64,000 nucleotides of DNA from Hylemonella sp. (GCA_030680575.1 JAUXVI010000035.1:30630-94629); one strand, 5' to 3'; counted from the first letter of the stretch, positions 18,539 to 30,166 are shown. Program-made: numbers and translations. Notes: generated by a model not told the origin, from the sequence alone.

Positions 18539-20655
18539 GCTGCCACCCCTTCTTCACGCACAGCACGCGCATCGGCCGTCAGTTGCAGTGACGGTGCACG
18601 ACGGACCAGACCGTCCAATTGATAGATGGATGCCACCACCGGTTCGGCAGTCGAAGCAGCCAATGTGATGGCGGCTTGCGTGGCGTTGTTCAGTACCGGC
18701 GGCGTGGCAGTCGCGGCGGCCAGCACCTCCTGCGAGCTTTCGAACTCGAACCCCGGCAAACCGAGCAGGTTGCCCAGCACGCGCAGCACCTTCCAGGCCG
18801 GACGGGTATCGCCCAGCGGCTTGACCACGGCATGGAAACTTTGCAGGCGGCCTTCGGCGTTGGCAAAGCTGCCCGAGGTCTCAGTGAACGGCGCGATGGG
18901 CAACAGCACATCGCTGAAAGCCAGGTTGGTCTTGAACGGGCTCAAGGTCACCACCGTGTCCACCTTGCTCAGACCCTCGGCCGCCTTCTTGCCGGCAGCG
19001 GAGTCGAACTCGGGTTCGGTGTTGAGCAGAATGGCGGCCTTGAGGCCACCCGCCAACATCTGAGCCGCATTGAGACCACCGGCTTGCGGCTGGGCTTTCA
19101 CCCACTGCGCGCCGACGGTATTGGCCGCTTCAGTGAGGTAGCCCACCGTGGCGCCGGTCTGCGCGGCAATCCAGTTGGCCAGTGCCAGCAGGCTGGATGC
19201 GTTGGCATGGTGCACGGCAGCGTTACCCAGCAACACCGCCTTGCGTTCGCCACCGAGCAGCGACTTGGCGATGGCCTGCGCTTGTGCAGTGGCCTGGCCG
19301 GCGGCCGGTGCGGTCACACCCTTTTCGGCAGCAATTGCAGCGGCCACGTCGGCCAGTGACTGCGCCCAGGCAGACGCCTCGGTCACGACAGCGTTGGCCA
19401 CGCGCATGGCCCAGGCATCAGCATGCTTGAGCAAGGCCTTGGAGGTGATGGCATTGACGGCGGCGCCATGGCGCACGGCTTGGCGAATGCGCTGGGCGAA
19501 CAGCGGATGGTCCTTGCGCAGGTTGGTGCCGACCACCAGCACACGCTGAAGCTGCGTCAGGGATTCAATCGAGGTCCCGAGCCAGCGCACGCCTTCGCTC
19601 TTGGCGAACTCGGCGTTGCGCAGACGGTAGTCAATGTTGTCGCTCTCCAGACCACGCACCAGCGCGCCGGCCAGGTACAGCTCTTCCACTGTGCTGTGCG
19701 GGCTGACCAGGGCGCCAATGCTGTTGGCGCCATGCTCGGCCTTGATCTGCTTGAAGCTCTTGGCCACGTATTCCAGCGCAGTCTGCCAGTCGACGGTTTT
19801 CCACTCGCCGCCGTGCTTGATCATGGGCTGGGTCAGGCGCTCCTGGCTGTCCAGCGCTTCGTAAGAGAAGCGGTCACGGTCAGCGATCCAGCACTCGTTG
19901 ACGGCCTCGTTTTCCAGCGGCACGACACGCATGACCTTGTTGTTCTTGACCTGCACGATCAGGTTGGCACCGGTGGAGTCGTGCGGACTGACCGACTTGC
20001 GGCGGCTCAGCTCCCAGGTACGGGCCTGGTAGCGGAACGGCTTGCTGGTCAGCGCGCCGACCGGGCAGATGTCGATCATGTTGCCGGACAGTTCGGAATC
20101 AACCGAGTGGCCGACGAAGGTTTCGATCTCGGAATGCTCGCCGCGGTGCGACATGCCCAGCTCCATGACGCCGGCCACTTCCTGGCCGAAGCGCACGCAA
20201 CGGGTGCAGTGGATGCAACGGCTCATCTCTTCCATCGAGATCAGCGGGCCGACGTCCTTGTGGAACACGACGCGTTTTTCCTCATCGTAACGCGAAGAGG
20301 AAGCACCGTAGCCAACGGCTAGATCCTGCAACTGGCATTCGCCGCCCTGGTCGCAGATCGGGCAGTCCAGCGGATGGTTGATGAGCAGGAACTCCATCAC
20401 CGACTTCTGCGCCTTGACCGCCTTGTCGCTCTTGGTGCGCACGATCATGCCCTGCGTCACCGGCGTGGCACAGGCCGGCATCGGCTTGGGCGCTTTTTCC
20501 ACGTCAACCAGACACATGCGGCAGTTGGCCGCGATGCTGAGCTTCTTGTGGTAGCAGAAATGCGGAATGTAGGTACCGGCTTTTTCGGCCGCATGCATGA
20601 CCATGCTGCCTTCCACAACCTCTACCTTCTTGCCGTCGAGTTCGATTTCAACCAT
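18535..20655 (-). CDS. nuoG: NADH-quinone oxidoreductase subunit G
   Basis: A 706-residue iron-sulfur subunit of the peripheral arm. The N-terminus holds a 2Fe-2S site ([20 protein letters not shown] with a later Cys), then the HxxxCxxC-type 4Fe-4S site, then [12 protein letters not shown] and CPVGAL. The C-terminal two thirds is a degenerate molybdopterin-oxidoreductase fold, Ala-rich and shorter than in E. coli. It lies 23 bases behind nuoF and overlaps nuoH. Confidence 0.97.
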   Translation of the reverse strand: MVEIELDGKKVEVVEGSMVMHAAEKAGTYIPHFCYHKKLSIAANCRMCLVDVEKAPKPMPACATPVTQGMIVRTKSDKAVKAQKSVMEFLLINHPLDCPICDQGGECQLQDLAVGYGASSSRYDEEKRVVFHKDVGPLISMEEMSRCIHCTRCVRFGQEVAGVMELGMSHRGEHSEIETFVGHSVDSELSGNMIDICPVGALTSKPFRYQARTWELSRRKSVSPHDSTGANLIVQVKNNKVMRVVPLENEAVNECWIADRDRFSYEALDSQERLTQPMIKHGGEWKTVDWQTALEYVAKSFKQIKAEHGANSIGALVSPHSTVEELYLAGALVRGLESDNIDYRLRNAEFAKSEGVRWLGTSIESLTQLQRVLVVGTNLRKDHPLFAQRIRQAVRHGAAVNAITSKALLKHADAWAMRVANAVVTEASAWAQSLADVAAAIAAEKGVTAPAAGQATAQAQAIAKSLLGGERKAVLLGNAAVHHANASSLLALANWIAAQTGATVGYLTEAANTVGAQWVKAQPQAGGLNAAQMLAGGLKAAILLNTEPEFDSAAGKKAAEGLSKVDTVVTLSPFKTNLAFSDVLLPIAPFTETSGSFANAEGRLQSFHAVVKPLGDTRPAWKVLRVLGNLLGLPGFEFESSQEVLAAATATPPVLNNATQAAITLAASTAEPVVASIYQLDGLVRRAPSLQLTADARAVREEGVAA

Positions 20656-20678
20656 GTTCGTGTACTCGGGTATGGGGC

Positions 20679-22058
20679 TCAGACGTAGGCCGGGACCATG
20701 CAGGTCTTGTGGGCCACGTGATGTTCGAATTCATGCCGGAAATGCTTGATCATGGCGCGCACCGGCATCGCCGCGGCATCGCCCAGCGCGCAGATGGTGC
20801 GACCCTGGATGTTTTCTGCCACGTTGTCCAGCAGGTCCAAATCCTCGGGGCGGCCCTGGCCGTTCTCGATGCGGTCGACCACACGCGACAACCAGCCGGT
20901 ACCTTCGCGGCAGGGCGTGCACTGACCGCAGGACTCATGCATGTAGAAGTAGCTCAACCGCTGCAGCGACTTGACCATGCAACGGGTCTCGTCCATCACG
21001 ATCACCGCACCCGAGCCCAGCATGGAGCCGGCCTTGGCAATGGAGTCGTAGTCCATGGTGCATTCCATGATGACGTTGGCCGGCAGCACCGGCGCCGAAG
21101 AGCCACCGGGGATCACGGCCTTCAACTGGCGGCCACCGCGCACGCCACCGGCCAGCTCCAACAGCTTGGCAAAGGGCGTGCCCATGGGGATCTCGTAGTT
21201 GCCCGGGCGCTCGACGTCACCGCTGACCGAGTAGATCTTGGTACCGCCGTTGTTGGGCTTGCCACACTCGAGGTAGGCTTGGCCGCCGTTGCGGATGATC
21301 CAGGGCACGGCCGCGAAGGTCTCGGTGTTGTTGATGGTGGTGGGCTTGCCGTACAGACCGAAGCTGGCCGGGAACGGTGGCTTGAAGCGCGGCTGGCCTT
21401 TCTTGCCTTCGAGCGACTCCAGCAGCGCCGTCTCTTCACCGCAGATGTAGGCGCCGAAGCCGTGGTGGGCATGCAGCTGGAAGCTGAAATTGCTGCCCAG
21501 GATGTTGTTGCCCAGCAGGCCGGCGGCGCGCGCTTCTTCCAGCGCGGCTTCGAAACGTTCGTAGACCTGGAAGATCTCGCCGTGGATGTAGTTGTAGCCG
21601 ACCGTGATGCCCATGGCGTAGGCCGCAATGGCCATGCCTTCGATCACGATGTGCGGGTTGTACATCAGAATATCGCGGTCCTTGCAGGTCCCCGGTTCAC
21701 CCTCGTCGGAGTTGCACACCAGGTACTTCTGGCCCGGGAACTGGCGCGGCATGAAGCTCCACTTCAGGCCGGTGGGGAAACCTGCGCCGCCACGGCCACG
21801 CAAGGCGGATTCCTTGACGGTGGCAATCACCTGGTCTTGCGTCAGACCCGCGACGCCGGTTTCGGGATTCGGTGCTGAGCCGTCCTTGCCAAGGATCTTG
21901 CGCAGGGCTTGGTAGCCGCCACGCGCTTCGTAATCTTTCAGGCTCCAATTGGAACCGTTCAGGCCAGCATAGATCTGCGGGTTGATGTGACGGTCATGGA
22001 AGCAGGTCTGCACGCCGGTGGCAGCAAACTGGGACAGGATTTTTTCAGCCGACATCAT
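20679..22058 (-). CDS. nuoF: NADH-quinone oxidoreductase subunit F (NADH/FMN binding)
   Basis: A 459-residue subunit that binds NADH, FMN and cluster N3. Visible motifs are the glycine-rich [15 protein letters not shown] nucleotide site, [16 protein letters not shown], and the 4Fe-4S ligands in [15 protein letters not shown] plus a late Cys in GRTICALGD. Two ATGs are adjacent; the first at 22058 overlaps the nuoE stop (ATGA), the second at 22055 is equally possible. Confidence 0.98.
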   Translation of the reverse strand: MMSAEKILSQFAATGVQTCFHDRHINPQIYAGLNGSNWSLKDYEARGGYQALRKILGKDGSAPNPETGVAGLTQDQVIATVKESALRGRGGAGFPTGLKWSFMPRQFPGQKYLVCNSDEGEPGTCKDRDILMYNPHIVIEGMAIAAYAMGITVGYNYIHGEIFQVYERFEAALEEARAAGLLGNNILGSNFSFQLHAHHGFGAYICGEETALLESLEGKKGQPRFKPPFPASFGLYGKPTTINNTETFAAVPWIIRNGGQAYLECGKPNNGGTKIYSVSGDVERPGNYEIPMGTPFAKLLELAGGVRGGRQLKAVIPGGSSAPVLPANVIMECTMDYDSIAKAGSMLGSGAVIVMDETRCMVKSLQRLSYFYMHESCGQCTPCREGTGWLSRVVDRIENGQGRPEDLDLLDNVAENIQGRTICALGDAAAMPVRAMIKHFRHEFEHHVAHKTCMVPAYV

Positions 22059-22543
22059 TTGGTCTCCGCAGACTTCAGACCATCGATCAGCTGATCGAGC
22101 TTGTCATTCGACATGAAGCTGCACATGGTGCGGTCGTTCACCAGCATCACCGGCGAATCGGCGCAAGCGCCCAGGCATTCGCTTTGCTGCAGGGTGAACA
22201 GGCCGTCGGCCGTGGTCTCACCCATGGTGATGCCCAGCTTGTGCTCCAGATGCTTGAGTGCCCGGGAGCCATCACGCAGCTGGCACGGCAGGTTGGTGCA
22301 GACGTTGAGCTTGTACTTGCCCACCGGCTGCTGGTTGTACATGTTGTAGAAGGTCGTCACCTCGTGCACGGCCATCGGCGCCATGTCGAGGTAAGCGGCA
22401 ATCTCGGCCTCGCTCTCGGCACTCACGTGCCCGAGCTCCTGCTGCACGATGGACAGGCAGGCCATGACGGCAGACTGCTTCTGCTCAGCTGGGTATTTGG
22501 CAACTTCTTTGGCGAAGCGCACTTTGATGGAATCAGAGATCAT
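22055..22543 (-). CDS. nuoE: NADH-quinone oxidoreductase subunit E (2Fe-2S)
   Basis: A 162-residue thioredoxin-like subunit holding cluster N1a. The four ligands lie in [11 protein letters not shown] and in [12 protein letters not shown]. It pairs with NuoF in the NADH dehydrogenase tip. It is coupled on both sides by four-base ATGA overlaps, with nuoD at 22540-22543 and with nuoF at 22055-22058. Confidence 0.98.
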   Translation of the reverse strand: MISDSIKVRFAKEVAKYPAEQKQSAVMACLSIVQQELGHVSAESEAEIAAYLDMAPMAVHEVTTFYNMYNQQPVGKYKLNVCTNLPCQLRDGSRALKHLEHKLGITMGETTADGLFTLQQSECLGACADSPVMLVNDRTMCSFMSNDKLDQLIDGLKSAETK

Positions 22544-23793
22544 CGATCAATCTCTCCAAACACAATGTCCAGGGTGCCGATGATGGCCACCGCATCGGCC
22601 AACATGTGGCCGCGAGCCAGTTCGTCCAGCGCTGCCAGATGGGCAAAGCCCGGGGCGCGGATCTTGAGGCGATAGGGCTTGTTGGCGCCGTCGCTCACGA
22701 GGTAGATGCCGAACTCGCCCTTCGGGTGCTCGACGGCGGCATACGCCTCGCCTTCGGGCACGCGAAAACCTTCGGTGAAGAGCTTGAAGTGGTGGATCAG
22801 CTCTTCCATGTTCGACTTCATCGCCTCGCGTGCCGGCGGTGCCACCTTGTGGTTGTCGGTGATGACCGGGCCGGGGTTGGCGCGCAACCAGTCCACGCAC
22901 TGCTTGATGATGCGATTGGACTCGCGCATCTCCTGCACGCGCACCAGATAACGGTCGTAGCTGTCACCGGTCTTGCCGACCGGGATGTCGAAATCGACGC
23001 GGTCATAGGCATCGTAGGGCTGCTGTTTGCGCAGGTCCCAGGCGATGCCGGAGCCACGCAGCATCGGTCCGGTCATGCCCAGGTTCAAGGCGCGCTCGGC
23101 CGTCACCACGCCGATGCCCACGGTACGCTGCTTCCAGATCCGGTTGTCGGTCAGCAGGGTTTCGTACTCGTCCACGCACTTGGGGAAACGCTGCGTGAAA
23201 TCTTCGATGAAGTCGAGCAGCGAACCCTGACGGTTGGCATTGAGCTCGGCAATCGCCTTGGCGTTGCGGATCTTGCTGGCCTGGTACTGCGGCATGGTGT
23301 CCGGCAGGTCGCGGTAGACGCCACCCGGACGGAAATACGCTGCGTGCATGCGCGCGCCAGAGACGGCCTCGTACATGTCGAACAGGTCTTCGCGCTCGCG
23401 GAAGGTATAGATCAGGATGGTCGAACTGCCGCAGTCGTTGCCATGCGAGCCCAGCCACATCAGGTGGTTGAGCAGGCGCGTGATCTCGCCGAACATGGTG
23501 CGGATGTACTTGGCACGCAGCGGCACCTCGATGCCCAGCAGCTTCTCGATGGCCAGGCAGTAAGCCTGCTCGTTGCACATCATCGACACGTAGTCGAGAC
23601 GGTCCATGTAGGGCAGCGACTGGATGTAGGTCTTGCTCTCGGCCAGCTTCTCGGTGGCGCGGTGCAGCAAGCCGATGTGCGGGTCGGCGCGCTGCACCAC
23701 CTCACCGTCAAGCTCAAGCACCAGGCGCAGCACGCCGTGCGCGGCCGGGTGCTGCGGACCGAAGTTGAGGGTGTAGTTCTTGATCTCGGCCAT
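22540..23793 (-). CDS. nuoD: NADH-quinone oxidoreductase subunit D
   Basis: A 417-residue subunit that lines the quinone pocket. It starts [20 protein letters not shown], where the HPAAHG loop holds the conserved His near the quinone head; the pocket Tyr lies further on in [14 protein letters not shown]. The open frame continues upstream to 23820, but those residues come from an intergenic repeat, so ATG 23793 is preferred. The last four bases overlap nuoE. Confidence 0.97.
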   Translation of the reverse strand: MAEIKNYTLNFGPQHPAAHGVLRLVLELDGEVVQRADPHIGLLHRATEKLAESKTYIQSLPYMDRLDYVSMMCNEQAYCLAIEKLLGIEVPLRAKYIRTMFGEITRLLNHLMWLGSHGNDCGSSTILIYTFREREDLFDMYEAVSGARMHAAYFRPGGVYRDLPDTMPQYQASKIRNAKAIAELNANRQGSLLDFIEDFTQRFPKCVDEYETLLTDNRIWKQRTVGIGVVTAERALNLGMTGPMLRGSGIAWDLRKQQPYDAYDRVDFDIPVGKTGDSYDRYLVRVQEMRESNRIIKQCVDWLRANPGPVITDNHKVAPPAREAMKSNMEELIHHFKLFTEGFRVPEGEAYAAVEHPKGEFGIYLVSDGANKPYRLKIRAPGFAHLAALDELARGHMLADAVAIIGTLDIVFGEIDR

Positions 23794-23802
23794 GTCAGGA
23801 CT

Positions 23803-23880
23803 CCCGCCGGGCCGTCCCAAGGGAGGCCTGCGCCCCCTCGGGGGGCAGCGAATACACGAAGTGATGAGCGTGGGGGCACA
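23803..23880 (-). repeat. GC-rich dispersed intergenic repeat
   Basis: The 90-bp gap between nuoC and nuoD is filled by a sequence with the blocks GCCGGGCCGTCCCAAGG, GCCCCCTCGGGGGGCAGCGA, then ACACGAAGTGATGAGCGTGG GGGC. The same blocks in the same order occur at 60525-60595 on the plus strand. It contains a strong CCCCCTCGGGGGG hairpin and lies inside the nuo operon, where it may act as an RNA hairpin in the transcript. Confidence 0.7.
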
Positions 23881-23883
23881 TAT

Positions 23884-24492
23884 TTAGTTCAGGCCTCCGT
23901 AGTTGTCTTCACGGATGATGCGCGGCGTGATCTCGCGCGGCTCGATGCTCACCGGCTGATAGACCACACGTTGCTGCTCGGCGTCGTAACGCATTTCGAC
24001 ATGGCCACTGAGCGGGAAGTCCTTGCGGAAGGGGTGGCCGATGAAACCGTAGTCGGTCAGGATACGACGCAGGTCGTCATGCCCTTCGAACACGATGCCA
24101 TACAGATCGAAGGCCTCGCGCTCGTACCAGTTGGCGGCACGCCAGATGCCGGTGACGGAGTCCACCACCGGAAAATCATCGTCAGCAGCGAATACCTTGA
24201 GACGCACGCGCTGGTTCAGGCTGACCGACAGCAGGTGCGACACCACGCAGAAACGCAGCCCCTCCCAGCGACCGTCGCCATGGGCGGAATAGTCAACACC
24301 GCAAAGATCGATCAGTTGCTCAAAGCGGCAACCGGGTGCGTCACGCAGGATTTGCGCCGCTGCCAGGTAGTCGGCAGCCGCCACTTCCACCGTGACCTCG
24401 TCCAGCCAGACATCGACACGACGCGCCTTGCCACCCAAAGCGGCGGCAACTGTGTCCTTGAGAGCCTCGGGATTTACAGCAATAGCAGTCAT
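23884..24492 (-). CDS. nuoC: NADH-quinone oxidoreductase subunit C
   Basis: A 202-residue peripheral-arm subunit that packs against NuoD. The family signature is [28 protein letters not shown], followed by [19 protein letters not shown]. Start ATG 24492 ([11 protein letters not shown]) lies 10 bases after nuoB; the open frame extends eight codons further. NuoC is separate from NuoD here, unlike the fused NuoCD of E. coli. Confidence 0.97.
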   Translation of the reverse strand: MTAIAVNPEALKDTVAAALGGKARRVDVWLDEVTVEVAAADYLAAAQILRDAPGCRFEQLIDLCGVDYSAHGDGRWEGLRFCVVSHLLSVSLNQRVRLKVFAADDDFPVVDSVTGIWRAANWYEREAFDLYGIVFEGHDDLRRILTDYGFIGHPFRKDFPLSGHVEMRYDAEQQRVVYQPVSIEPREITPRIIREDNYGGLN

Positions 24493-24502
24493 CTGTGATT
24501 CC

Positions 24503-24982
24503 TCAGACGCGCGCAATGGTTTGCGTGCGGCGAATTTTTTGCTGCAGCTGGATGATGCCGTAGATCAACGCCTCGGCCGTGGGCGGGCAGCCCGGCACAT
24601 AGACATCCACCGGCACGATGCGATCGCAACCACGCACGACCGAGTAGCTGTAGTGGTAATAACCGCCACCGTTGGCACACGACCCCATGGAAATCACCCA
24701 ACGCGGCTCGCTCATCTGGTCGTAGACCTTGCGCAGGGCCGGCGCCATCTTGTTGCACAGCGTACCGGCCACGATCATCAGGTCGGACTGGCGCGGACTG
24801 GCACGGAACACCTCGGCGCCAAAGCGGCCAATGTCGTAGCGCGCCGCGGCCGCATGCATCATCTCGACCGCGCAGCAGGCCAGACCAAAGGTCATGGGCC
24901 AGAGCGAACCGGTCTTGGCCCAGTTCACCACCGTGTCGTAACTGGTGGTGATAAAGCCCTCTTTCATCACGCCTTCAATCAT
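24503..24982 (-). CDS. nuoB: NADH-quinone oxidoreductase subunit B (cluster N2)
   Basis: A 159-residue subunit holding the terminal 4Fe-4S cluster N2. The ligands are the adjacent pair in [10 protein letters not shown], then [10 protein letters not shown] and [15 protein letters not shown]. Length is standard. It sits 30 bases behind nuoA. Confidence 0.98.
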   Translation of the reverse strand: MIEGVMKEGFITTSYDTVVNWAKTGSLWPMTFGLACCAVEMMHAAAARYDIGRFGAEVFRASPRQSDLMIVAGTLCNKMAPALRKVYDQMSEPRWVISMGSCANGGGYYHYSYSVVRGCDRIVPVDVYVPGCPPTAEALIYGIIQLQQKIRRTQTIARV

Positions 24983-25012
24983 GGCATCAGCCCTCGTGAA
25001 AACCGCTTGTTT

Positions 25013-25372
25013 CTATTCCCAGTCCAGGGCGCCTTTTTTCCACTCGTAGATGAAACCCACGACCAGAATGCCCAGGAACACCACCGCCGCCCAGAAGCCG
25101 ACCGCCCCCACCTCTTTGAGCGCGACCGCCCACGGGAAGAGGAAAGCGATTTCCAGATCGAACAGAATGAAAAGAATGGCCACGAGGTAGTAGCGCACGT
25201 CAAACTTCATGCGCGCGTCTTCAAACGCCTCGAAACCACACTCGTAAGGGGAATTTTTTGCCGCATCGGGCCGGTTTGGCCCAAGGACATAGCCAAGCAC
25301 CTGGGGCAGGATGCCCACCGCAATGCCGACCAAGATGAACAGGAGAACGGGAAGGTACTGATCGAGGTTCAT
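25013..25372 (-). CDS. nuoA: NADH-quinone oxidoreductase subunit A
   Basis: A 119-residue subunit with three membrane helices. The loop [20 protein letters not shown] carries the conserved Cys that becomes exposed when complex I de-activates. It is the first nuo gene. The tRNA-Leu gene lies 55 bases upstream on the same strand, so the operon is probably read from a promoter at or before the tRNA, or through from secG. Confidence 0.98.
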   Translation of the reverse strand: MNLDQYLPVLLFILVGIAVGILPQVLGYVLGPNRPDAAKNSPYECGFEAFEDARMKFDVRYYLVAILFILFDLEIAFLFPWAVALKEVGAVGFWAAVVFLGILVVGFIYEWKKGALDWE

Positions 25373-25427
25373 CTTGAGATTCTGATCACCGTTTAACCCG
25401 TCGGACTGGATCCAACAGGTCTGTTTA

Positions 25428-25512
25428 TGGTGCCGTCGGCGAGACTCGAACTCGCACAGCTTTCGCCACTACCCCCTCAAGATAGCGTGTCTACCAATTT
25501 CACCACGACGGC
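25428..25512 (-). tRNA. tRNA-Leu (anticodon GAG)
   Basis: On the minus strand the 85-nt gene begins GCCGTCGTGGTGAAATTGGT and ends with an encoded CCA. The acceptor arm GCCGTCG pairs with CGACGGC. The anticodon stem CTATC/GGTAG encloses the loop TTGAGGG, giving anticodon GAG for CUC/CUU. The long variable arm expected for class II leucine tRNA is present, and the T loop reads GTTCGAGTC. It lies between secG and nuoA, a conserved position in Burkholderiales. Confidence 0.97.
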
Positions 25513-25578
25513 TTGTCTCAGGTGTCAGAATTGCATGAGGATTGCGCTTTCCCGACAGCCTCAGAGTTTACCCTGAAT

Positions 25579-25608
25579 TTGACCCGCTTCCCGGTTGATG
25601 CGGGTCAA
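25579..25608 (-). terminator. Hairpin behind secG
   Basis: TTGACCCGC pairs perfectly with GCGGGTCAA around a 12-nt loop, between the secG stop and the tRNA-Leu gene. No U-run follows on the minus strand, so it may protect the secG 3' end or mark processing rather than stop transcription. Confidence 0.45.
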
Positions 25609-25619
25609 CATCAGAGAAA

Positions 25620-26018
25620 TTACTTCGACGGAATCTGCCCTGCGCCCGAGGGGGCCGGTGCAGACGGCACCGGCGCTGCGGGCGCCTGGCTGCCTGGAAT
25701 TTGAGCCGTACCGGCGGCACCTTCCGCTGCCGGTGCAGTGACGGCGGCGCGCTCCAGCACGCTGCCCGTGCTGGCCGGACGCAGGTTACCGAAGTAGGCC
25801 AGCGCCAAGGTGCAGACGAAGAACACCGTGGCCAGAACGGCAGTGGTGCGCGACAGGAAGTTGGCACTGCCGCTGGCGCCGAACAGGCTGCCCGAACTGC
25901 CGCTACCGAAAGCCGCACCCATGTCGGCACCCTTGCCGTGCTGGATCAGGATCAGGCCGATCATGGTCAGCGCCGACAGCAACTGGACCGCCAAGAGGAT
26001 GGTCAATACAAGGCTCAT
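25620..26018 (-). CDS. secG: Preprotein translocase subunit SecG
   Basis: A 132-residue membrane protein of the SecYEG channel. The first helix (LVLTILLAVQLLSALTMIGLI) is followed by LIQHGKGADMGAAFGSGSSGSLFGASGSANFLSRTT in pieces typical of SecG, then a second helix. The C-terminal ~40 residues are a low-complexity Ala/Pro tail common in betaproteobacteria. It lies 36 bases behind tpiA. Confidence 0.97.
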   Translation of the reverse strand: MSLVLTILLAVQLLSALTMIGLILIQHGKGADMGAAFGSGSSGSLFGASGSANFLSRTTAVLATVFFVCTLALAYFGNLRPASTGSVLERAAVTAPAAEGAAGTAQIPGSQAPAAPVPSAPAPSGAGQIPSK

Positions 26019-26054
26019 GTTTACTCCTAAATTCGTAGCTAACTGCAGCCGCTA

Positions 26055-26801
26055 TCAGCGGGCTGCAGCAATGATGGTCAAAAAGTCCGGGGCCTTGAGC
26101 GAAGCACCGCCGATCAGGCCGCCGTCAATGTCGGGCTGGGCCAGCAGTTGCTCTGCATTGGCGGCATTCATGCTGCCGCCGTAGAGAATGGCGATGCGAT
26201 CGGCCTGCGGCGTGGCCGCCTTCAGCTGCGCGCGCAGCACGGCATGCACGGCTTGCGCCTGCTCCGGCGTGGCGGTCTTGCCAGTGCCAATCGCCCACAC
26301 CGGCTCGTAGGCCACCACAATCTCGCTGATGCAATGGCCATTCAGGTGAATCACTGCGGCCAGTTGCCGCTTGACCACCTCTTCTGTCTTGCCGGCCTCA
26401 CGCTCGGCCAGCGTCTCGCCGACGCAGACGATAGGCGTCACGCCATTGGCCAGGGCGCGCTGCGCCTTGGCAGCCACCACGGCATCGGTCTCACCATGGT
26501 ACTGGCGGCGCTCGGAGTGGCCGACGATGGCGTAGCGCACGCCGAACTCCTTCAGCATGGCCACCGACACCTCACCGGTGTAGGCGCCGGCCTCATGCTG
26601 CGACACGTCCTGCGCGCCCAACTCCACAGAACTGGCCGACAGCAGTTGCTGACACTGAGCCAGATAAACCGCGGGAACGCAGACGGCGATGTCGCAGGCC
26701 GGGTCTTTCAGGCCGGAGAGGATGCCCTTGAGCAGGGCCTGGTTGGATGCCAGGCTGCCGTTCATCTTCCAATTGCCGGCGATCAGCTTCTTCTTGCTCA
26801 T
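26055..26801 (-). CDS. tpiA: Triose-phosphate isomerase
   Basis: A 248-residue glycolytic enzyme interconverting dihydroxyacetone phosphate and glyceraldehyde 3-phosphate. Catalytic pieces are AGNWKMNG (Lys), IVGHSERR (His) and [16 protein letters not shown] (Glu plus the flexible loop), then [10 protein letters not shown] for the phosphate. The start is ATG 26801, which overlaps the stop of the quinone oxidoreductase gene (ATGA 26798-26801); the longer open frame upstream is that gene read in another frame. Confidence 0.98.
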   Translation of the reverse strand: MSKKKLIAGNWKMNGSLASNQALLKGILSGLKDPACDIAVCVPAVYLAQCQQLLSASSVELGAQDVSQHEAGAYTGEVSVAMLKEFGVRYAIVGHSERRQYHGETDAVVAAKAQRALANGVTPIVCVGETLAEREAGKTEEVVKRQLAAVIHLNGHCISEIVVAYEPVWAIGTGKTATPEQAQAVHAVLRAQLKAATPQADRIAILYGGSMNAANAEQLLAQPDIDGGLIGGASLKAPDFLTIIAAAR

Positions 26802-27817
26802 TTTGTCTCCCAGGTCAGCACGATCTTGCCGATGTGCTGGTTCGATTCCATCAGCGCGTGGGCCTTGGCCGCACCGCTGCCGGTCGGATCGGACGGATCC
26901 ACGGCCTTCCAGGTGCTGTGGATCACGGGTTTGATCTTGCCGGCCTCGATCAACGGCCAAGCCTGCTGAAGGCAAGCCTGGGCGATGGCAGCCTTGAAGG
27001 CCACTGGACGCGGCCGCAGCGTGGAGCCAGTGATGGTCAAGCGCTTGCGCAACACCAAACCGGCATTGAACTCGCTCTTGGTGCCACCCTGCACCGCGAT
27101 GATGACGATACGGCCATCCTCGGCCAGGCACTCGACCTCGCGTGCGACGTAGCTGCCACCCACCATGTCGAGAATGACATCCACACCCTTGCCATCCGTC
27201 AGGCGCTTGACCTCGTCCTTGAAGTCCTGCGTCTTGTAGTTGATGGCATGGTCGGCTCCGAGCTTGAGGCAGGCGGCGCACTTGTCGTCGCTGCCGGCGG
27301 TCACGATCACCTTGGCACCCATGGCCTTGGCCAGCTGGATGGCAGTGACGCCAATGCCGCTGGAGCCACCCTGGATCAGCAGGGTTTCGTCCTTTTGCAG
27401 GCGACCGCGGTCAAACACATTGCTCCAGACCGTGAAGAAGGTCTCAGGCAGCGAAGCCGCCTCGACATCGCTCAGGCCCTTGGGGTACGGCAGGCACTGC
27501 GCGATCGGCGCGGTGCACAGCTCGGCATAACCGCCGCCGGCGACCAGCGCGCACACCTTGTCGCCCAGCTTGAAGCCGGCTTGCGCCAGTTCTGCGACAT
27601 CGCCGCCCACGACCTCACCCGCCACTTCGAGGCCGGGAATGTCGGAGGCACCCGGCGGAACGGGGTAGTTGCCGGTGCGCTGGAACACGTCGGGCCGGTT
27701 GATGCCGCTGGCCGCCACGCGGATCAGCAACTCGCCGGCCGCCGGCACCGGGTCCGGGCGCTCGCCCAGACGCAGCACCTCGGGCGCACCATAGGAAGTG
27801 ATTTCGACTGCTTTCAT
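26798..27817 (-). CDS. NAD(P)H-quinone oxidoreductase, zeta-crystallin/PIG3 type
   Basis: A 339-residue member of the zinc-free medium-chain dehydrogenase family. The NADPH-binding fold shows [35 protein letters not shown], quoted here in parts; the N-terminal half has [20 protein letters not shown], typical of PIG3-like quinone reductases. It probably reduces quinones in the cytoplasm. It is coupled to tpiA by a four-base overlap, a pairing also seen in other Burkholderiales. Confidence 0.9.
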   Translation of the reverse strand: MKAVEITSYGAPEVLRLGERPDPVPAAGELLIRVAASGINRPDVFQRTGNYPVPPGASDIPGLEVAGEVVGGDVAELAQAGFKLGDKVCALVAGGGYAELCTAPIAQCLPYPKGLSDVEAASLPETFFTVWSNVFDRGRLQKDETLLIQGGSSGIGVTAIQLAKAMGAKVIVTAGSDDKCAACLKLGADHAINYKTQDFKDEVKRLTDGKGVDVILDMVGGSYVAREVECLAEDGRIVIIAVQGGTKSEFNAGLVLRKRLTITGSTLRPRPVAFKAAIAQACLQQAWPLIEAGKIKPVIHSTWKAVDPSDPTGSGAAKAHALMESNQHIGKIVLTWETK

Positions 27818-27830
27818 GGTCTTTTTGGCC

Positions 27831-27874
27831 GATAGCCCTTGCGCTTGCTGCGCAAGGCGCTATCGATTCAATAG
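27831..27874 (-). repeat. Palindromic dispersed repeat between pnp and the quinone oxidoreductase gene
   Basis: GATAGCCCTTGCGC and GCGCAAGGCGCTATC form a strong hairpin, followed by GATTCAATAGC. It belongs to the family with GCGC and GCTATC blocks. It lies in the 73-bp gap between the two genes and could act as an RNA hairpin in the joint transcript. Confidence 0.65.
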
Positions 27875-27890
27875 CAAAGTGAAAGACGGA

Positions 27891-30011
27891 TCAGGCTTGA
27901 TCGCCGCCGTTCTGGGTCGGACGGTCCAGCAGCGCCTTCATGGACAGCTTGACGCGGCCCTTCTCATCAGTCTCTAGCACCTTGACCTTGACGATCTGGC
28001 CTTCCGACAGGTAGTCGGTGACCTTCTCGACGCGCTCGTGGGCGATCTGGCTGATGTGCAGCAGGCCGTCCTTGCCGGGCAGCAGGTTGACCAGGGCACC
28101 GAAGTCCAGGATCTTGGTGATCGGGCCTTCGTAGACCTTGCCAATTTCAACTTCAGCAGTGATTTCCTCGATGCGGCGCTTGGCTTCATCGGCCTTGGCA
28201 GCTTCGGTGGCGGCGATGGTGATGGTGCCGTCTTCCTCGATGTTGATCTGGCAACCGGTCTCTTCGGTCAGCGCACGAATGACGGCGCCGCCCTTGCCGA
28301 TCACGTCACGGATCTTCTCGGGGTTGATCTTCATGGTGAAGAGCTTGGGCGCGAAGTTGGAAACTTCGGTCTTGGCCTCGCCCATGGCTTCCTGCATCTT
28401 GCCCAGAATGTGCATGCGGGCTTCCTTGGCCTGGGCCAGTGCCACCTGCATGATTTCCTTGGTAATGCCCTGGATCTTGATGTCCATCTGCAGGGCGGTG
28501 ATGCCGTTGGTGGTACCGGCCACCTTGAAGTCCATGTCGCCCAGGTGATCTTCGTCACCCAGGATGTCGGTCAGCACGGCAAAACGGTTCTCTTCCTTGA
28601 TCAGGCCCATGGCGATACCGGCCACGTGGGCTTTCATCGGCACGCCGGCGTCCATCAGCGACAGGCAGCCGCCGCAGACGGAAGCCATCGACGAAGAACC
28701 GTTGGATTCGGTGACTTCGGAGACCACACGCATGGTGTAGGGGAACTCTTCTTTGGTCGGCAGGCAGGCCACCAGGGCACGCTTGGCCAGACGGCCGTGG
28801 CCGATCTCGCGGCGCTTCGGGGTGCCGAAACGGCCGGCTTCGCCGGTGGCGAAGGGAGGCATGTTGTAGTGCAGCATGAAGCGGTCTTCGAACTCGCCGG
28901 CCAGGGCGTCGATGCGCTGGGCATCGCGCTCAGTGCCGAGCGTGGCGACCACCAGGGCCTGCGTCTCGCCGCGGGTGAACAGGGCCGAGCCGTGGGTACG
29001 GGGCAGCACGCTGTTGCGGATTTCGATCGGGCGCACGGTGCGCGTGTCGCGACCGTCGATGCGCGGCTCGCCGGCCAGGATCTGGCCACGCACGATGCGC
29101 GCTTCGATGTCGAACAGCATGCCTTCGACCTTGACGCTGTCGAACTCGACGCCGGACTCTTTCAGGTCGGCCATCACGACGGCATAGGCTTCGCGGCAAG
29201 CGTGGGTACGGGCCTGCTTGTTGCGGATCTGGTAGGCAGCGCGCAGCTTCTCTTCGGCCAGCGCATTGACCTTGGCGATCAGGGCCTCGTCCTTGGCCGG
29301 CGCTTGCCAGTCCCAGGCCGGCTTGCCGGCGTCACGCACCAGGTCGTGGATGGCGTTGATGGCGATGTTGCCCTGCTCATGGCCGAACACCACGGCACCC
29401 AGCATGACTTCCTCGGTCAGCTGGCTGGCTTCGGACTCCACCATCAGCACGGCGGCTTCGGTACCGGCCACCACCAGGTCCATCTGGCTGTCCTTGAGCA
29501 GGGTCTGGCCCGGGTTCAGGACGTATTCGCCATTGATGTAGCCCACGCGTGCGGCGCCGATGGGGCCGTTGAACGGGATGCCGCTGATGCTCAGCGCAGC
29601 GCTGGTGGCAATCATGGCGGCAATGTCGGCCTGCACTTCAGGGTTCAGGCTCACGACGTGCACGATCACCTGGACTTCGTTGTAGAAGCCTTCGGGGAAC
29701 AGCGGACGGATCGGGCGGTCGATCAGGCGGCAGGTCAGGGTCTCCAGCTCGCTGGGACGGCCTTCACGCTTGAAGAAGCTGCCCGGAATCTTGCCGGCGG
29801 CGTAGGACTTTTCGGTGTAGTCCACCGTCAGGGGGAAAAAGTCCTGACCCGGCTTGGCGTTCTTGGATGCCACCACGGTAGCCAGCACCACGGTGTCGTC
29901 GATATTGACCAGTACCGCGCCAGAAGCCTGGCGGGCGATTTCGCCGGTTTCCATGGTGACCGTGTGCTGGCCCCATTGGAAGGTCTTGGTAATTTTATTG
30001 AACATGCTCAT
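27891..30011 (-). CDS. pnp: Polyribonucleotide nucleotidyltransferase (PNPase)
   Basis: A 706-residue 3'-5' phosphorolytic exoribonuclease that degrades mRNA and works in the degradosome. Domains in order: RNase PH 1 (about 1-215), an all-helical linker, RNase PH 2 (about 315-540, with the active stretch [10 protein letters not shown]), KH (about 550-610, [20 protein letters not shown]) and S1 (about 620-690, [20 protein letters not shown]). Downstream of rpsO as in most proteobacteria. Confidence 0.98.
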   Translation of the reverse strand: MSMFNKITKTFQWGQHTVTMETGEIARQASGAVLVNIDDTVVLATVVASKNAKPGQDFFPLTVDYTEKSYAAGKIPGSFFKREGRPSELETLTCRLIDRPIRPLFPEGFYNEVQVIVHVVSLNPEVQADIAAMIATSAALSISGIPFNGPIGAARVGYINGEYVLNPGQTLLKDSQMDLVVAGTEAAVLMVESEASQLTEEVMLGAVVFGHEQGNIAINAIHDLVRDAGKPAWDWQAPAKDEALIAKVNALAEEKLRAAYQIRNKQARTHACREAYAVVMADLKESGVEFDSVKVEGMLFDIEARIVRGQILAGEPRIDGRDTRTVRPIEIRNSVLPRTHGSALFTRGETQALVVATLGTERDAQRIDALAGEFEDRFMLHYNMPPFATGEAGRFGTPKRREIGHGRLAKRALVACLPTKEEFPYTMRVVSEVTESNGSSSMASVCGGCLSLMDAGVPMKAHVAGIAMGLIKEENRFAVLTDILGDEDHLGDMDFKVAGTTNGITALQMDIKIQGITKEIMQVALAQAKEARMHILGKMQEAMGEAKTEVSNFAPKLFTMKINPEKIRDVIGKGGAVIRALTEETGCQINIEEDGTITIAATEAAKADEAKRRIEEITAEVEIGKVYEGPITKILDFGALVNLLPGKDGLLHISQIAHERVEKVTDYLSEGQIVKVKVLETDEKGRVKLSMKALLDRPTQNGGDQA

Positions 30012-30086
30012 GTGTCTCTCCTATCAATTCGGGAGGTAAAGGCCACCTCACCTCAGGCCCGGAGTCAGCAACACAGAACACGATGC

Positions 30087-30131
30087 CATTCCAGAGAAAG
30101 TCGGCAATTGGACTCAAATTTCTCTGGAATG
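30087..30131 (-). promoter_or_regulatory. 13-bp perfect hairpin in the rpsO-pnp intergenic region
   Basis: CATTCCAGAGAAA and TTTCTCTGGAATG form a perfect 13-bp stem around a 19-nt loop, 76 bases upstream of pnp. In E. coli the same region carries an RNase III-cut hairpin used for PNPase autoregulation. The position matches; the mechanism is inferred. Confidence 0.6.
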
Positions 30132-30166
30132 ACACAGCTTCGCTCTGTTTTTACCTTCTCCGAAGT

